Origin: a bacterium
Lineage (GTDB): Bacteria; Chloroflexota; Chloroflexia; Chloroflexales; Kallotenuaceae
Assembly (NCBI GenBank): GCA_016781505.1
Contig: JADDQF010000149.1
Span: 1-35,836, forward strand
Length of the DNA stretch: 35,836 bases
Reading direction: 5' to 3'
The translations under genes were made by a program, and so were the position numbers. Positions 1 to 7,778 of this stretch are shown piece after piece; positions within the stretch are counted from its first letter, which is position 1, and every line of letters begins with the position of its first letter. Under the pieces are notes generated by a model that was not told the DNA's origin, did not search any database, and saw nothing but the letters and a program-made list of their open reading frames with translations.

Positions 1-372
1 GATCAAAAAGGTCATGCGGTTAACTCCCATAAAGGTCTTGCCCATGAACTTTTTCTCACCCCAAACCCCGTACAGCTCGGCAACCTGATGCTCGGGATCA
101 GAGAGCAGTGTCTGCGGTAGGTCGTACTTAGCCTTGAATTGCGCATGGCTCTTCACGCTATCGGTGCTCAGACCGAGCACCAGTGCTCCCGCCCGCTCAA
201 ACTCGCCAAAGGCGTCGCGGAACGAGCACGCTTCCAACGTTCAGCCAGGCGTATCATCTTTCGGATACCAATACAGAATGACCGGCTTGCCGCGCAGCGC
301 GCTGAGCGTAATATCCTCGCCTGCATCATTTTTGAGCGTAAAATCCGGTGCTTGATCGCCAACGTTGAGCAT
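1..372 (-). CDS. bcp: Bcp/PrxQ-type peroxiredoxin, probable selenoprotein (partial)
   Basis: This is the 5' part of a thiol peroxidase of the Bcp/PrxQ group, which reduces hydroperoxides in the cytoplasm. The gene runs off the left edge. The ATG at 372-370 has a GGAGG ribosome site four bases upstream. The translation starts MLNVGDQAPDFTL and continues through YWYPKDDTPG, then a UGA codon at 243-241, then TLEACSFRDAFGEF, STDSVKSHAQFKAKYDL, LLSDPEHQVAELYGVWGEKK and FMGKTFMGV. In this family the residue after TPG is the peroxidatic cysteine, so the UGA sits at codon 44, exactly on the catalytic position; the resolving-type cysteine is Cys49. The reading frame stays open and conserved on both sides. 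Selenocysteine at this position is known in some peroxiredoxins, so a selenoprotein is the favoured reading. The alternative is a Cys-to-stop mutation or a sequencing error. The family call is very sure; selenocysteine is an inference. Confidence 0.85.
212..231 (-). promoter_or_regulatory. candidate bacterial SECIS-like hairpin after the in-frame UGA
   Basis: Nine bases after the UGA of the peroxiredoxin mRNA, GCGUGC (231-226) can pair with GC and ACGC (218-217 and 215-212) around a seven-base loop UCGUUCC and one bulged G. The loop starts about 15 bases after the UGA, close to the spacing of known bacterial SECIS elements. A competing fold pairs CGUUGGAA (239-232) with UUCC and GACG (222-219, 216-213) and has a G-first loop, but that loop is closer to the UGA than usual. 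Seen by eye only; no folding energy was computed. Confidence 0.25.
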
Positions 373-477
373 GTTGCCTCCTTGGATCGGCTAGAACACT
401 ATTGTACGGCAAGTAGCTGCTTGTGCCGCTTGCCGCGCTGTCAGCAAACTATCAGATTAACCCTTCTTTACCGTTAG

Positions 478-507
478 TTGACATAGCGGATGTAGTGGTG
501 CTATCCT
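478..507 (+). promoter_or_regulatory. promoter of the bactofilin gene
   Basis: A perfect -35 hexamer TTGACA (478-483) is followed after 18 bases by TATCCT (502-507). The transcript would start near 514 and carry a leader of about 40 bases to the ATG at 555, which has a clear GGAGG site. Confidence 0.6.
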
Positions 508-554
508 AGGCCAACTGCCACGTTCGCAGCCAGCGGTTAGTTAAGGAGGTTTTT

Positions 555-1145
555 ATGTTTACTCGCCGTGACGCGAGCACTACCGAACGTTCGAGCATGG
601 ACGATTCGCAACGGACCACGACCCCCACTCCGCCAGTCCCGGCGCCCCAGCCACCCGTACCGCAGCCTGCTCCTGTGCAAGCAAATGCGGCGCGGAACGC
701 TGATGAGAGCTTGGTTGCGCGTGAAGATACTTTTGAGGGCCAGCTCAATACGACGCGTGGCGTTCGCATTATGGGCACTGTGCGCGGCGGTATCGAGTCG
801 CAGCAGTATGTGCATATCGAAGAGAACGCGCATGTCGAGGCCGATATTACTGCGGAAGAGGTCGTGATTGCAGGAGAGTATTCGGGCAAGCTGACGTGCC
901 GCCAACGCGTTGAAATTCGCGCGACCGGCCGCGTGAGCGGGCAGATCGACACCCAGAAGCTGCTGCTGCACGAAGGCGGCTACTTCGACGGCGAGCTGCA
1001 TATGCAGAAGCCGCAGGCCGCTCCGGCGGCAACGCCCGCCACCACCAGCAGCGAAGATCGGCCCCGCCGCACGCGGTATGTTGATCTGTCTTCGGACGCA
1101 TCGACGACGCGCGAGGTTGGCGCTACCGACAGCAGCTCGTCCTAG
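555..1145 (+). CDS. bactofilin family cytoskeletal protein
   Basis: Bactofilins polymerise into filaments on the inner face of the membrane and serve as scaffolds for cell shape or wall enzymes. The 196-residue product has the usual three-part layout: a disordered, proline- and glutamine-rich N-terminal arm (about residues 1-55), a central right-handed beta-helix domain of short repeats (about 57-150, with VRIMGTVRGGI, VEADITAEEVVIAGEYSG, VEIRATGRVSGQI and GGYFDGELHM), and a polar, Ser/Thr-rich tail. The glycine spacing of these repeats is the hallmark of the family (DUF583). The ATG at 555 has an excellent AAGGAGG site six bases upstream and a promoter at 478-507. It stands alone, transcribed away from the peroxiredoxin gene, and ends before a hairpin at 1154-1192. 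Confidence 0.9.
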   Translation: MFTRRDASTTERSSMDDSQRTTTPTPPVPAPQPPVPQPAPVQANAARNADESLVAREDTFEGQLNTTRGVRIMGTVRGGIESQQYVHIEENAHVEADITAEEVVIAGEYSGKLTCRQRVEIRATGRVSGQIDTQKLLLHEGGYFDGELHMQKPQAAPAATPATTSSEDRPRRTRYVDLSSDASTTREVGATDSSSS

Positions 1146-1153
1146 GCCCGCGC

Positions 1154-1192
1154 GACAGGAGATCCAGGGACGCTGTTCATGGGTCTCCTGTT
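1154..1192. terminator. hairpin between convergent genes (likely bidirectional terminator)
   Basis: ACAGGAGA (1155-1162) pairs with TCTCCTGT (1184-1191), with possible further CC/GG pairing inside. It lies between the stop codons of the bactofilin gene and the convergent metallophosphoesterase gene. There is no strong T run on either side. Confidence 0.5.
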
Positions 1193-1238
1193 CGTTGTGT
1201 CCGCAACGCCCCCCACGGGCGCTCCATACATGCCGCGC

Positions 1239-2603
1239 CTAGTGCGTGCCCCAGGCTAACGTTTCCACCAATGGACGTTGGTCGTGGTCACTCCATGTAA
1301 TTTTAAGATAGTCCCGCCCCAAGCGATAATGGCCTGGCTGCATGATATATTCAAACGTGGCCTGGGCCGGGTTTACATATTTCAGATCAAGAGTGCGCGT
1401 CCACGCTCCGGCGTTATACAGCCGCGCCGCTGTACCGGGCAGCGGCCAGCCAGGCTGTTGATCAATGGCCAGGGCTGGCGTGATTGCCTGGTGGGTATGG
1501 CCAAAGCACAAGGCCTGAATGTCGGAATGCCGGGTAGCGATGGTTGCAGCACATTGGATCGCGCGCTGATTGTTGAGCGCATGATACTCATTCAGTGCCG
1601 GCGAACGTTCTGCAGCCATGGACTTAGCCGCAAGCGTACCGAGCGGGGCGTGCTGTGCAAGGTGCGCGCCGTCACGAACGGAGGCTCCATAATTATAAGC
1701 TGTTTGGAGTGACGGCACCGTAACCGGTAATACAGGCGTTCCCTTGGCGACATAGTGGCTGCGTCCGCCCACTCCCAACCACCCCGCCACGCTGACCACC
1801 CAGCTCAAGATTTGGCGGCTGATCCCAAGCTGGTCCGCCGCGTGCTTAACATCATCCTCTGTGCGTAGCTGCTCCAGCGTATCAATAATCACCTGCAGGC
1901 CGGCACGCAGTGTGGCGTGCATCTGGCGATCGCCGATCGCGTGCTTGATGATGATCACCGCTGCCTGCATTCTGGGCCGTACGTTGTCCAACATTTCGCA
2001 GCCGTCCAGTACCTCGATCTTGTTGTAAAACTCCTCCACTAACCTGGTGCCCCAGCACCGCTCCAGCCGCAGCACACCGTCTCCATCGGGATGCAGCACA
2101 TCAGGCTCGTTCTGAAAGCTATTGGCGGGATCGGCTTGATGCCCATGCATGACATACACGCCGCGTTCGTGCCACGCACTGCCAAAGGTGATCGCGTGAT
2201 GCAGCGCTTTCGGGGCTAGCCGACTGCGGAGGCGAGCTTGAACCTGCGGCCACACTAGATCGATATCGTGGTTACCGAACTGGAAGCGCAGTGTGTGGCC
2301 CGTGGCGACAAAGCGGCTAAGGGCATCGAAGACTGGCCCGTGCGCTCCAAAGGCAGCCTCCAACTTTTCCACGGAGTCGGCTTCGGTACCGCCCAGAGTT
2401 GGGCTATGCCATATGTGCGGCCTGGGCTGAATTTGCACAAAGTCGACGAAATCGCCGTTGATGATCAACGACGAGGTTGGTGAGCGGCCGACATGGAACA
2501 GGAACGACACCAAAGCGCGCTCATCCGCGGCTTGGAAATCCTCCACCCGACTGCCGTCACACAGGTGCAGGTCACTAATGATGTAAAGCTCAGCAGTTGT
2601 CAC
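1239..2603 (-). CDS. calcineurin-like metallophosphoesterase
   Basis: The 454-residue product has the full set of metallophosphoesterase motifs that bind two metal ions: SDLHL (residues 10-14), NGDFVDF (49-55), FGNHDIDL (109-116), MHGHQAD (152-158) and FGHTHQ (367-372). The arrangement resembles UDP-2,3-diacylglucosamine hydrolase-type and related phosphoesterases, but the protein is much longer because of a helical insert of about 200 residues between the HGH and GHTH motifs, so the substrate cannot be named. No signal peptide or membrane segment is visible, which suggests a cytoplasmic enzyme. The start is a GTG at 2603 without a ribosome site; a TAAGAT hexamer seven bases upstream, with TTGGGC 18 bases before it, suggests a leaderless transcript. 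It stands alone between the convergent bactofilin gene and a small membrane protein gene. Confidence 0.85.
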   Translation of the reverse strand: MTTAELYIISDLHLCDGSRVEDFQAADERALVSFLFHVGRSPTSSLIINGDFVDFVQIQPRPHIWHSPTLGGTEADSVEKLEAAFGAHGPVFDALSRFVATGHTLRFQFGNHDIDLVWPQVQARLRSRLAPKALHHAITFGSAWHERGVYVMHGHQADPANSFQNEPDVLHPDGDGVLRLERCWGTRLVEEFYNKIEVLDGCEMLDNVRPRMQAAVIIIKHAIGDRQMHATLRAGLQVIIDTLEQLRTEDDVKHAADQLGISRQILSWVVSVAGWLGVGGRSHYVAKGTPVLPVTVPSLQTAYNYGASVRDGAHLAQHAPLGTLAAKSMAAERSPALNEYHALNNQRAIQCAATIATRHSDIQALCFGHTHQAITPALAIDQQPGWPLPGTAARLYNAGAWTRTLDLKYVNPAQATFEYIMQPGHYRLGRDYLKITWSDHDQRPLVETLAWGTH

Positions 2604-2798
2604 GATGGGTATCTTACTCGATCAGGGCCATCCAGCCCAAGTGATGGTGTGGGTAGGCACAGAGCATCACCGTTGTTGCAACGTCGGCCTCAGCAGTGGT
2701 TGCAGTGCGCTAACCCAAGCTATGGCATGGTCGCAATTGTACACGCCTTCCTGTGCCACCTAACGATCTCTTCGGGCAGCATCTGTTGCCCAAACGCC

Positions 2799-2835
2799 GC
2801 CCGTTATGCCGAGCACTGTGTCAAGCATAACGGGC
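2799..2835. terminator. 11-bp perfect inverted repeat, probable terminator hairpin
   Basis: GCCCGTTATGC (2799-2809) and GCATAACGGGC (2825-2835) form a perfect 11-bp stem with a 15-base loop. It lies about 30 bases past the stop codon of the small membrane protein gene (minus strand). There is no clear T run. Confidence 0.5.
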
Positions 2836-2865
2836 AACACAAGCGTTGATGTTGGTACGGCGCGC

Positions 2866-2973
2866 TTACGAAAAATAGCCGATAAGTGCCCAGACGACGG
2901 CAAGCACTGCCAGCGCAACCAAGAGGTACGCCCACCACGCCGGACTCCGCCCCGATCTGCCTCCGTTTGCCAT
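2866..2973 (-). CDS. small single-pass membrane protein (35 residues)
   Basis: I do not recognise this protein. The ATG at 2973-2971 is preceded by a very strong purine-rich ribosome site (GGAGGAGGA at 2985-2977), which makes translation likely even though the product has only 35 residues. It begins with a short Gly/Arg/Ser stretch (MANGGRSGRSP) and continues with two tryptophans and one hydrophobic helix (about residues 12-33, rich in Ala, Val and Leu), ending GYFS. The positive N-terminus suggests an N-in orientation, but this is inference. A terminator-like 11-bp hairpin follows the stop. The frame can be extended upstream to about 3186, but that extension has no protein-like character. 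Confidence 0.6.
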   Translation of the reverse strand: MANGGRSGRSPAWWAYLLVALAVLAVVWALIGYFS

Positions 2974-3440
2974 AAATCCTCCTCCCCTCGCTGTTGGTTT
3001 ACCACAAGCCGTGCCATTGTTCTGGCAGCCCTGGCAACTGTTGGTCAAACCTCCGTGGATGTGATTAAGCAGAACCTTTGACGCAGCATTGCACCCGAGT
3101 TTTACCGGAGAGGAGTGTTTCACGACCAGCTTGCGATCCAGCACGACTTCGTTGTAGCCCATGTAGGCTGCCAGTGGCAAGTTCAAGGCTGATGCATCGA
3201 CTGTTACGAGTAAGCACGGGTTACCAACGGAACCATGCTCGTGCTGTTTCTGGTCTTTTGTCCCATGCCAACATGATCATGCCTAAGCTACTGTTGTGTT
3301 GTGCTGCTTACCCACCACGTATGGATCGTATCGACATCAAGGTCACTCCCCAGTCAATTCCTCACGCCAGCTTTGCGCGTGTGAGTGCTCGGGGTAAGCA
3401 GACCGAGGTTGCTTAACACAATAACAGCATGCAGGTAGGT
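2974..3440. other. intergenic region without a recognisable gene
   Basis: About 470 bases separate the start of the small membrane protein gene from the start of the DUF2804 gene. They must hold the divergent promoters. I see open frames on both strands but none with a ribosome site or protein-like composition, and no tRNA-like or obvious structured RNA. A partial inverted match exists between 3288-3310 and 3404-3428, too imperfect to call. Confidence 0.5.
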
Positions 3441-4322
3441 ATGGCTCTCCAACCAAATACAGATTTATCCCCGTCTTCATCCGGCCAGCTCCTGGATAGT
3501 CCCTACCGTGGTGACGGTAGCGATCGTCCTCTGGGCGTGCCACTCCCACCACACAAGATGCCGTGGTTCCGTGCAGGCCGGCTGCTCAAGCGTTGGCGGT
3601 ATGTATCGCTCTGGAGCCGTGATCTGTCGATCTGCGCGGCCAACATTTCAGTTGGCCCTGTGCGTCAAGAATTTTGGGCGGTTTGGGATCGCAAACACCG
3701 GCAGCTATGGGAGCGGACGCGGCTGCGTCCATGCTGCGTTACGCTTGTGCCCAATCGGCTGCTCGTGCGTGATGGTGGGATCACCATTGACGTTACCCTG
3801 GACGAACAGGCCGGCTTTGAGGTCGTCGTACCGGATGGCCAAGCCTATACCTGGACCCGCAAGCAACTGGTGCGTGCTTACGGGACAGTCCACTTGCCGA
3901 ACGGTCCGCGCCAGGTCGAGGCCATGGTCCTGATCGACGATAACGCCGGCTACCATCCCCGTCATACACGCTGGCGTTGGTCGGGCGGCGCGGGGCAGGA
4001 TACGACCGGCCGAGCAGTCGGGTGGAGTGTGATCGATGGCCTTAACGATCCGGCCCATAACAGCGAGCGAACTGTTTGGATCGATGGCGTGCCCCAGGAG
4101 GTAAGCACGGTTAGCTTTGAGGAAAACCTGGCGGGTGTGGTCTTTCACGACGGTGCGCAGCTGCATTTTCAAGCAGAGGCGGCGCGGGAAAGGCGTGACA
4201 ACCTCCTGCTTGTGCGGTCCACCTATCGGCAGCCCTTTGGAACGTTCACCGGCGCGCTGCCCGGCGGCATCCACCTGCGCGAAGCCTATGGGGTAATGGA
4301 ATGGCATGAGGCAGTGTGGTAA
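3441..4322 (+). CDS. DUF2804 family protein
   Basis: The 293-residue product matches the layout of DUF2804 proteins, whose function is unknown. Recognisable family features are the N-terminal PYRGDG segment followed by GVPLPP and LKRWRYVSLWSRDL, and the central GYHPRHTRWRWSGGAG block; the histidine, arginine and tryptophan residues of that block are typical of the family. The C-terminus ends in GGIHLREAYGVMEWHEAVW. The protein is predicted soluble, with no signal peptide. The start chosen is the ATG at 3441 because AGGTAGGT lies just before it; an in-frame ATG at 3429 is possible but has no ribosome site. The gene is single and converges with the leftward yidC-jag-pfkB operon. Confidence 0.75.
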   Translation: MALQPNTDLSPSSSGQLLDSPYRGDGSDRPLGVPLPPHKMPWFRAGRLLKRWRYVSLWSRDLSICAANISVGPVRQEFWAVWDRKHRQLWERTRLRPCCVTLVPNRLLVRDGGITIDVTLDEQAGFEVVVPDGQAYTWTRKQLVRAYGTVHLPNGPRQVEAMVLIDDNAGYHPRHTRWRWSGGAGQDTTGRAVGWSVIDGLNDPAHNSERTVWIDGVPQEVSTVSFEENLAGVVFHDGAQLHFQAEAARERRDNLLLVRSTYRQPFGTFTGALPGGIHLREAYGVMEWHEAVW

Positions 4323-4440
4323 TCCCAGCACGCGCGCGGACGGATGTGGTGGCCAACCTTTGTCGGGCACGACCGAAGTCGCTTAACCACGTGGCAATGG
4401 TCGACGTTGTCCAATGCACGTAGGCAGCGTTTGGGTTGGA

Positions 4441-5289
4441 TTAGCCCTGGCTTAATCGCTGGCGCACCATGGCGGCTGTTGGTAATCCGCTCGGCCCGGG
4501 TGCTTCAATCGCCCAGGCTGCCGTGGCGCAGGCCCAGCGCGTTGCGGCCACCGGCTCCTCACCTTGATACAGCGCGCACGCCAACGCTGCCGCAAATACA
4601 TCGCCGGCTCCCGTGGGATCGACTACTTGCGCTTGAAAAGCAGGCACATCGTGCGCCTGTCCAGCGCGCAGCACGGTAGCACCCCGCTCCGCCCGTGTCA
4701 GCACCACCAGCGGAATCCGCTCGCTCAGCTGCCAAACCAGCTGTTCATCGCCCTGCACATCTTCTTCACTCACAATCACCACCTGTGTGCCGTCAAGCGG
4801 AAGTTCAGGCAGGGTTGCGGGTGTGGTTACGACCAGATGAGAAGGTTGCACATGCCGAAGCCAGCCTTGGGGCGTTGCCGCTACCAGGGCGCTGGCAAAG
4901 CGCAGCGCGCTGTCGGCGACGGGCAGCTCCTGCATAACTGGAGCAAGATGCACAATCGGAGCGTTGCGCCATTCGGCAGGAATACCGTGGAGATCGATTG
5001 GTTCCGCACGGGCATGCAGCAGCTGTGTCCGACCCTCCGGGCCATACCGGTTTTCAAACAGGGTGGTGTGCTGTGAGGGCTGCCGCAGGACCGGCAAGCC
5101 TTGGGGCAGCGCTGTCAGATCAAGGTCTGCCCCGCACGCCGTCACAATCGCCGCCTGCACGCCCAGGTGATGCGCGGTTAATGCAGCAAAAAGCGCCGTG
5201 CCTCCCAGCCGTGTTGATCCATCAGGTTGGAGGTCGGCGCAAATATGACCGATCGCGAGATAGTCAATGTTCAACCAACACCGGCCCAT
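4441..5289 (-). CDS. PfkB-family carbohydrate/nucleoside kinase
   Basis: The 282-residue product is a ribokinase-like sugar or nucleoside kinase. Seen in the sequence are the N-terminal substrate segment (DYLAIGHICADL, then GGTALFAALTAHHLG) and the C-terminal signature DPTGAGDVFAAAL, which holds the anion hole and the catalytic aspartate that activates the substrate hydroxyl. It is on the short side for the family. The substrate cannot be deduced. It is the last gene of the leftward rpmH block, 59 bases after jag, so it is probably co-transcribed. The ATG at 5289 has no good ribosome site; an in-frame TTG eight codons earlier in the conserved domain (before NIDYLAIGH) is a possible alternative start. 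Confidence 0.85.
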   Translation of the reverse strand: MGRCWLNIDYLAIGHICADLQPDGSTRLGGTALFAALTAHHLGVQAAIVTACGADLDLTALPQGLPVLRQPSQHTTLFENRYGPEGRTQLLHARAEPIDLHGIPAEWRNAPIVHLAPVMQELPVADSALRFASALVAATPQGWLRHVQPSHLVVTTPATLPELPLDGTQVVIVSEEDVQGDEQLVWQLSERIPLVVLTRAERGATVLRAGQAHDVPAFQAQVVDPTGAGDVFAAALACALYQGEEPVAATRWACATAAWAIEAPGPSGLPTAAMVRQRLSQG

Positions 5290-5348
5290 TGCGCGCTACA
5301 CCAGCAGCGGTATCCACTCGCGTACGCGGATTTTGCCAAAAGGCTGCG

Positions 5349-6059
5349 TTATTTCTTGGGATAGACCGTGATCTTGCGGGTCTCGCCCTCGCCGGTGCTC
5401 TCGGTGTACACTGTCGGGTCTTCACGCAGCGCCATGTGTACAATGCGCCGATCATAGGCCTGCATCGGATCAAGCGCCTGTGGCCGGCCCGTCGCCCGGA
5501 CTTGCTCAGCCACCCGACGTGCCAGCCCTTCCAACGACTCTTGGCGCCGCTGACGGTAGTTGCCGACATCGATCACGATCTGCGGCCACCGCCCGACGTG
5601 ACGATTGACCAGGGTATTGAGCAAAAACTGGAGCGAGCGTAACGTTTCGCCTCGCCGCCCAATCATGATCCCCACGGTTTCCTCGTCCAGCCCTTCAACG
5701 TACAGCATAATACTATGCTGGGTTTCACCTTCAGGTCCGGTTGAGGTGCTATGCTGGACGGAGACGTAGGCCTCGACATCCATCCGATCCAGAATGCCCT
5801 CCAAAATGCGGCGCCCTTCCGCACCGGCGGCCTGGGGATCAAAGGGAGCACGAGTACGGCGCGGCGCTTCGTCCGGCTCATCGGGAGCAGTGTCTGTTGC
5901 AACCGGGTCCGTGGTACTCACCCGAACCAGTGCTTCATTCTCATCGTCGCCGTTTTGCAGCACTTCGATGAGCACTTCATCTTCGTCAACCCCCATCTGC
6001 TCGAGGGCTAAGCGTGTAGCCTCAGCGATGGTGCGGGCGCTAATTTCAATGCTGGGCAT
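5349..6059 (-). CDS. jag: Jag/KhpB RNA-binding protein (SpoIIIJ-associated)
   Basis: Jag (KhpB) is a cytoplasmic RNA-binding protein encoded next to the YidC insertase in many bacteria and linked to cell envelope control. The 236-residue product shows the three usual parts: an N-terminal Jag-N domain (residues 1-50, with SIEISARTIAEATRLAL), an acidic, proline-containing linker (about 50-80), a KH-type domain with IGRRGETLRSLQFLLN (the GxxG loop being GRRG), and a C-terminal R3H domain in which arginine and histidine are spaced as in RRIVH, followed by MALREDPTVYTES and the ITVYPKK end. The length is normal. The ATG has GAGGG upstream. It lies 79 bases after yidC, with a terminator-like hairpin between, so its expression may be partly uncoupled. 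Confidence 0.95.
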   Translation of the reverse strand: MPSIEISARTIAEATRLALEQMGVDEDEVLIEVLQNGDDENEALVRVSTTDPVATDTAPDEPDEAPRRTRAPFDPQAAGAEGRRILEGILDRMDVEAYVSVQHSTSTGPEGETQHSIMLYVEGLDEETVGIMIGRRGETLRSLQFLLNTLVNRHVGRWPQIVIDVGNYRQRRQESLEGLARRVAEQVRATGRPQALDPMQAYDRRIVHMALREDPTVYTESTGEGETRKITVYPKK

Positions 6060-6073
6060 ATGTCCCTCTGGTA

Positions 6074-6126
6074 ACTAAAACAAAACAGAGAACAAAGCGT
6101 AACACTGGTGTTGCCTGTCCTCTGTT
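6074..6126 (-). terminator. possible attenuator between yidC and jag
   Basis: On the minus strand, AACAGAG (6126-6120 region) can pair with CTCTGTT (6090-6084 region), with a small inner AACA/TGTT hairpin, and the stem is followed by TTTGTTTTAG. The loop is long (29 bases), so this is a weak call; it would partially terminate transcripts after yidC. Confidence 0.3.
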
Positions 6127-6138
6127 CTGCGTTCTACA

Positions 6139-7035
6139 CTAGCGGCGCTTTTTATTGATCTGGCGCTTGACCTCATTGATCGACTGCTCGGTTGAGGTAT
6201 CACCGCCAGCCGTGGCAGGAGTTGCCGTCAGCTTGCCGAGTGGCGTCCAAAAATCGCTTCTGGGTGCCGCGCTCTCGTCTGGCTCGTCACTCGTGCTCGG
6301 ACTCACCGCCACCGGAGCTGGCGTCATAAAGCCTTGGCGCTCCGGCAGGAACGGCAAATAGTTGGTCAACGAGCCGAAGCCGGTCACAAAGAACTGCTGG
6401 ATCACGGCCAGTACCGAGCCGGCAACCCAGTACAGCACCGCGCCCTGGTTAAAGGTAAAGCCGATATAGCCGAAGATCAGCGGCATAAACATAAACGCCT
6501 GGCTCATCGCCTTTTGCTGCGGATCCTGGATTTTTGGCATGGCCATGATCGTGGTCAACATTTGCAGCACCACCGACAAAATCGGCAAGATCAAATATTG
6601 CCAGCCGGTCAGCGTGCCGTTTTGCCACGCAATCGCCCCCAGCCGAATACCCAGAAACGTCAGAACTTGCTCGGGAAATCCACCATTCGTTACCAGGTGA
6701 ATAACCGACTGATACACGCCCAGAAAGATCGGCAGCTGAATCAGGATTGGCAAGCAGCTTCCCGCCGGGTTAACCTTCTGCTCCCGGTACAGCTTGGTCA
6801 TCTCCTGCGTCAGCTTCTGCTGGTCCTTGCCGTACTTACGCCGCAGCTCCGCCATCATGGGCTGCAGCTCCTGCATCTTTTTGCTCGACTTCAGCTGCTT
6901 GATCGTCAGCGGCAGCATGGCCAGCCGCGTCAAGATCGTGAATAAAATGATGGCGATCCCCAAGCTGCCCGTCCAATCGGTCAGGGTTCGCAGGATAAAC
7001 TCAAGAAATTGTACAAACTGTGCCCAACCAGGCAT
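6139..7035 (-). CDS. yidC: YidC/Oxa1 family membrane protein insertase
   Basis: YidC inserts and folds membrane proteins, alone or with the Sec translocon. The 298-residue product is the short form without the large periplasmic domain of proteobacteria. It has an N-terminal membrane segment (about 18-40), the charged cytoplasmic hairpin (KQLKSSKKMQELQPMMAEL to KLYREQKVNP), the conserved NPAGSCLPILIQLPIFLGVYQ segment, and three further membrane segments up to about residue 215 (with FMPLIFGYIGFTFNQGAVLYW). The tail is hydrophilic and ends in a basic KRQINKKRR, typical for ribosome contact. The conserved arginine of the first segment is visible (TRLAMLPLT). AAGGAG lies nine bases before the ATG. 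It sits in the classic rpmH-rnpA-yidD-yidC-jag order. Confidence 0.96.
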   Translation of the reverse strand: MPGWAQFVQFLEFILRTLTDWTGSLGIAIILFTILTRLAMLPLTIKQLKSSKKMQELQPMMAELRRKYGKDQQKLTQEMTKLYREQKVNPAGSCLPILIQLPIFLGVYQSVIHLVTNGGFPEQVLTFLGIRLGAIAWQNGTLTGWQYLILPILSVVLQMLTTIMAMPKIQDPQQKAMSQAFMFMPLIFGYIGFTFNQGAVLYWVAGSVLAVIQQFFVTGFGSLTNYLPFLPERQGFMTPAPVAVSPSTSDEPDESAAPRSDFWTPLGKLTATPATAGGDTSTEQSINEVKRQINKKRR

Positions 7036-7082
7036 GGTTAAAAACTCCTTAACGTGACTCTTCGCTCAAAGCTGTTGTATGT

Positions 7083-7088
7083 ATTATA
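7083..7088 (-). promoter_or_regulatory. possible internal -10 element before yidC
   Basis: The 149-base gap between yidD and yidC contains a perfect TATAAT on the minus strand (7088-7083), about 50 bases before the yidC ATG. TTGACA lies only two bases upstream of it and cannot serve as its -35; no good -35 is found at 16-18 bases. An internal yidC promoter is possible. Confidence 0.35.
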
Positions 7089-7184
7089 TGTGTCAATTGG
7101 CATAGTTGTTGCATTGAGCGTGCCCGCAATTTCGCCTGCCGCACGGCCACCTGTATGGCCATCCCTGCGCTGGCGGTCCGCGCG

Positions 7185-7397
7185 TTAGGGCACGGGATCA
7201 GAGCCGCCCTGTGCCCACGGGTGGCAGCGTGCGATCCGCTTGGCTGTCAGCCAGCCGCCGCGCACAAAGCCATAGCGCTCGATTGCCTCATAGCCAAACT
7301 GAGAACAAGTAGGGGTATAAATGCAGCTAGGAGGAGTGAGTGGTGAAATGCAGCGCTGGTAAAAGCGTATCAGCGTCAGGGCGATCCAGCGGCCCAT
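7185..7397 (-). CDS. yidD: membrane protein insertion efficiency factor YidD
   Basis: YidD is a small membrane-associated protein that helps YidC-dependent insertion. The 70-residue product shows the family hallmarks: [12 protein letters not shown], the three cysteines in [19 protein letters not shown], then [15 protein letters not shown] and a GGSDPVP end. Length and motifs are normal. The ATG at 7397 has AGGAG six bases upstream. The first 71 bases overlap the 3' end of rnpA in another frame, so the two genes are probably translationally linked. Confidence 0.95.
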   Translation of the reverse strand: MGRWIALTLIRFYQRCISPLTPPSCIYTPTCSQFGYEAIERYGFVRGGWLTAKRIARCHPWAQGGSDPVP

Positions 7398-7767
7398 CCG
7401 GGGCTCCTTGATGCTCAGCCGCCGGCGGTGGCATGATCCACAAACCGGCCCGTTTGACCAAATCGGCAACACCGCGCTCAAGTTCAACAAACGGAGCGTG
7501 CTGCGTTGGCGTCCGAACCACAAAGACCAGATCATAGCCTGGGGCGATGTGGTTGTAGTGGTGGCGCACCGCCTCTCGCGCCCGGCGCTTGGCGCGGTTG
7601 CGATCATGGGCCTTGCCAAACTGCTTGCCGACCACAAAGCCGCACCGCGTATGGCCCACGCGATTGCGGGCGACGTTCATGATAAAGAGCGGATGCGACC
7701 AAGACTTACCGTCACGACGCACCCGCTGAAACTGCTCCGGTCGCTGCAGCCGTTGGCCGCGCCGCAT
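7327..7767 (-). CDS. rnpA: ribonuclease P protein component
   Basis: RnpA is the protein subunit of RNase P, which matures the 5' ends of tRNAs together with the RNA subunit. The 146-residue product has the conserved N-terminal part ([57 protein letters not shown]) containing the RNR signature, followed by the YDLVFVVR strand. It is some 25 residues longer than usual: the C-terminal tail (from about residue 115, Pro/Ala/Asp-rich) is read from the sequence that also encodes the start of yidD. The gene follows rpmH by 11 bases. Confidence 0.95.
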   Translation of the reverse strand: MRRGQRLQRPEQFQRVRRDGKSWSHPLFIMNVARNRVGHTRCGFVVGKQFGKAHDRNRAKRRAREAVRHHYNHIAPGYDLVFVVRTPTQHAPFVELERGVADLVKRAGLWIMPPPAAEHQGAPDGPLDRPDADTLLPALHFTTHSS

Positions 7768-7778
7768 GTTGCACCTAT

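Noticed and set aside
168-362. 64-codon minus-strand frame near the left edge
   Set aside because: It lies in a different frame from the peroxiredoxin, whose family motifs are unmistakable.
2493-2849. 118-codon plus-strand frame
   Set aside because: First part is antisense to the metallophosphoesterase gene, the rest has no ribosome site or protein-like pattern.
3078-3416. 112-codon plus-strand frame before DUF2804
   Set aside because: Rich in Arg, Cys and Pro with no hydrophobic pattern, no ribosome site, and overlaps the expected promoter region.
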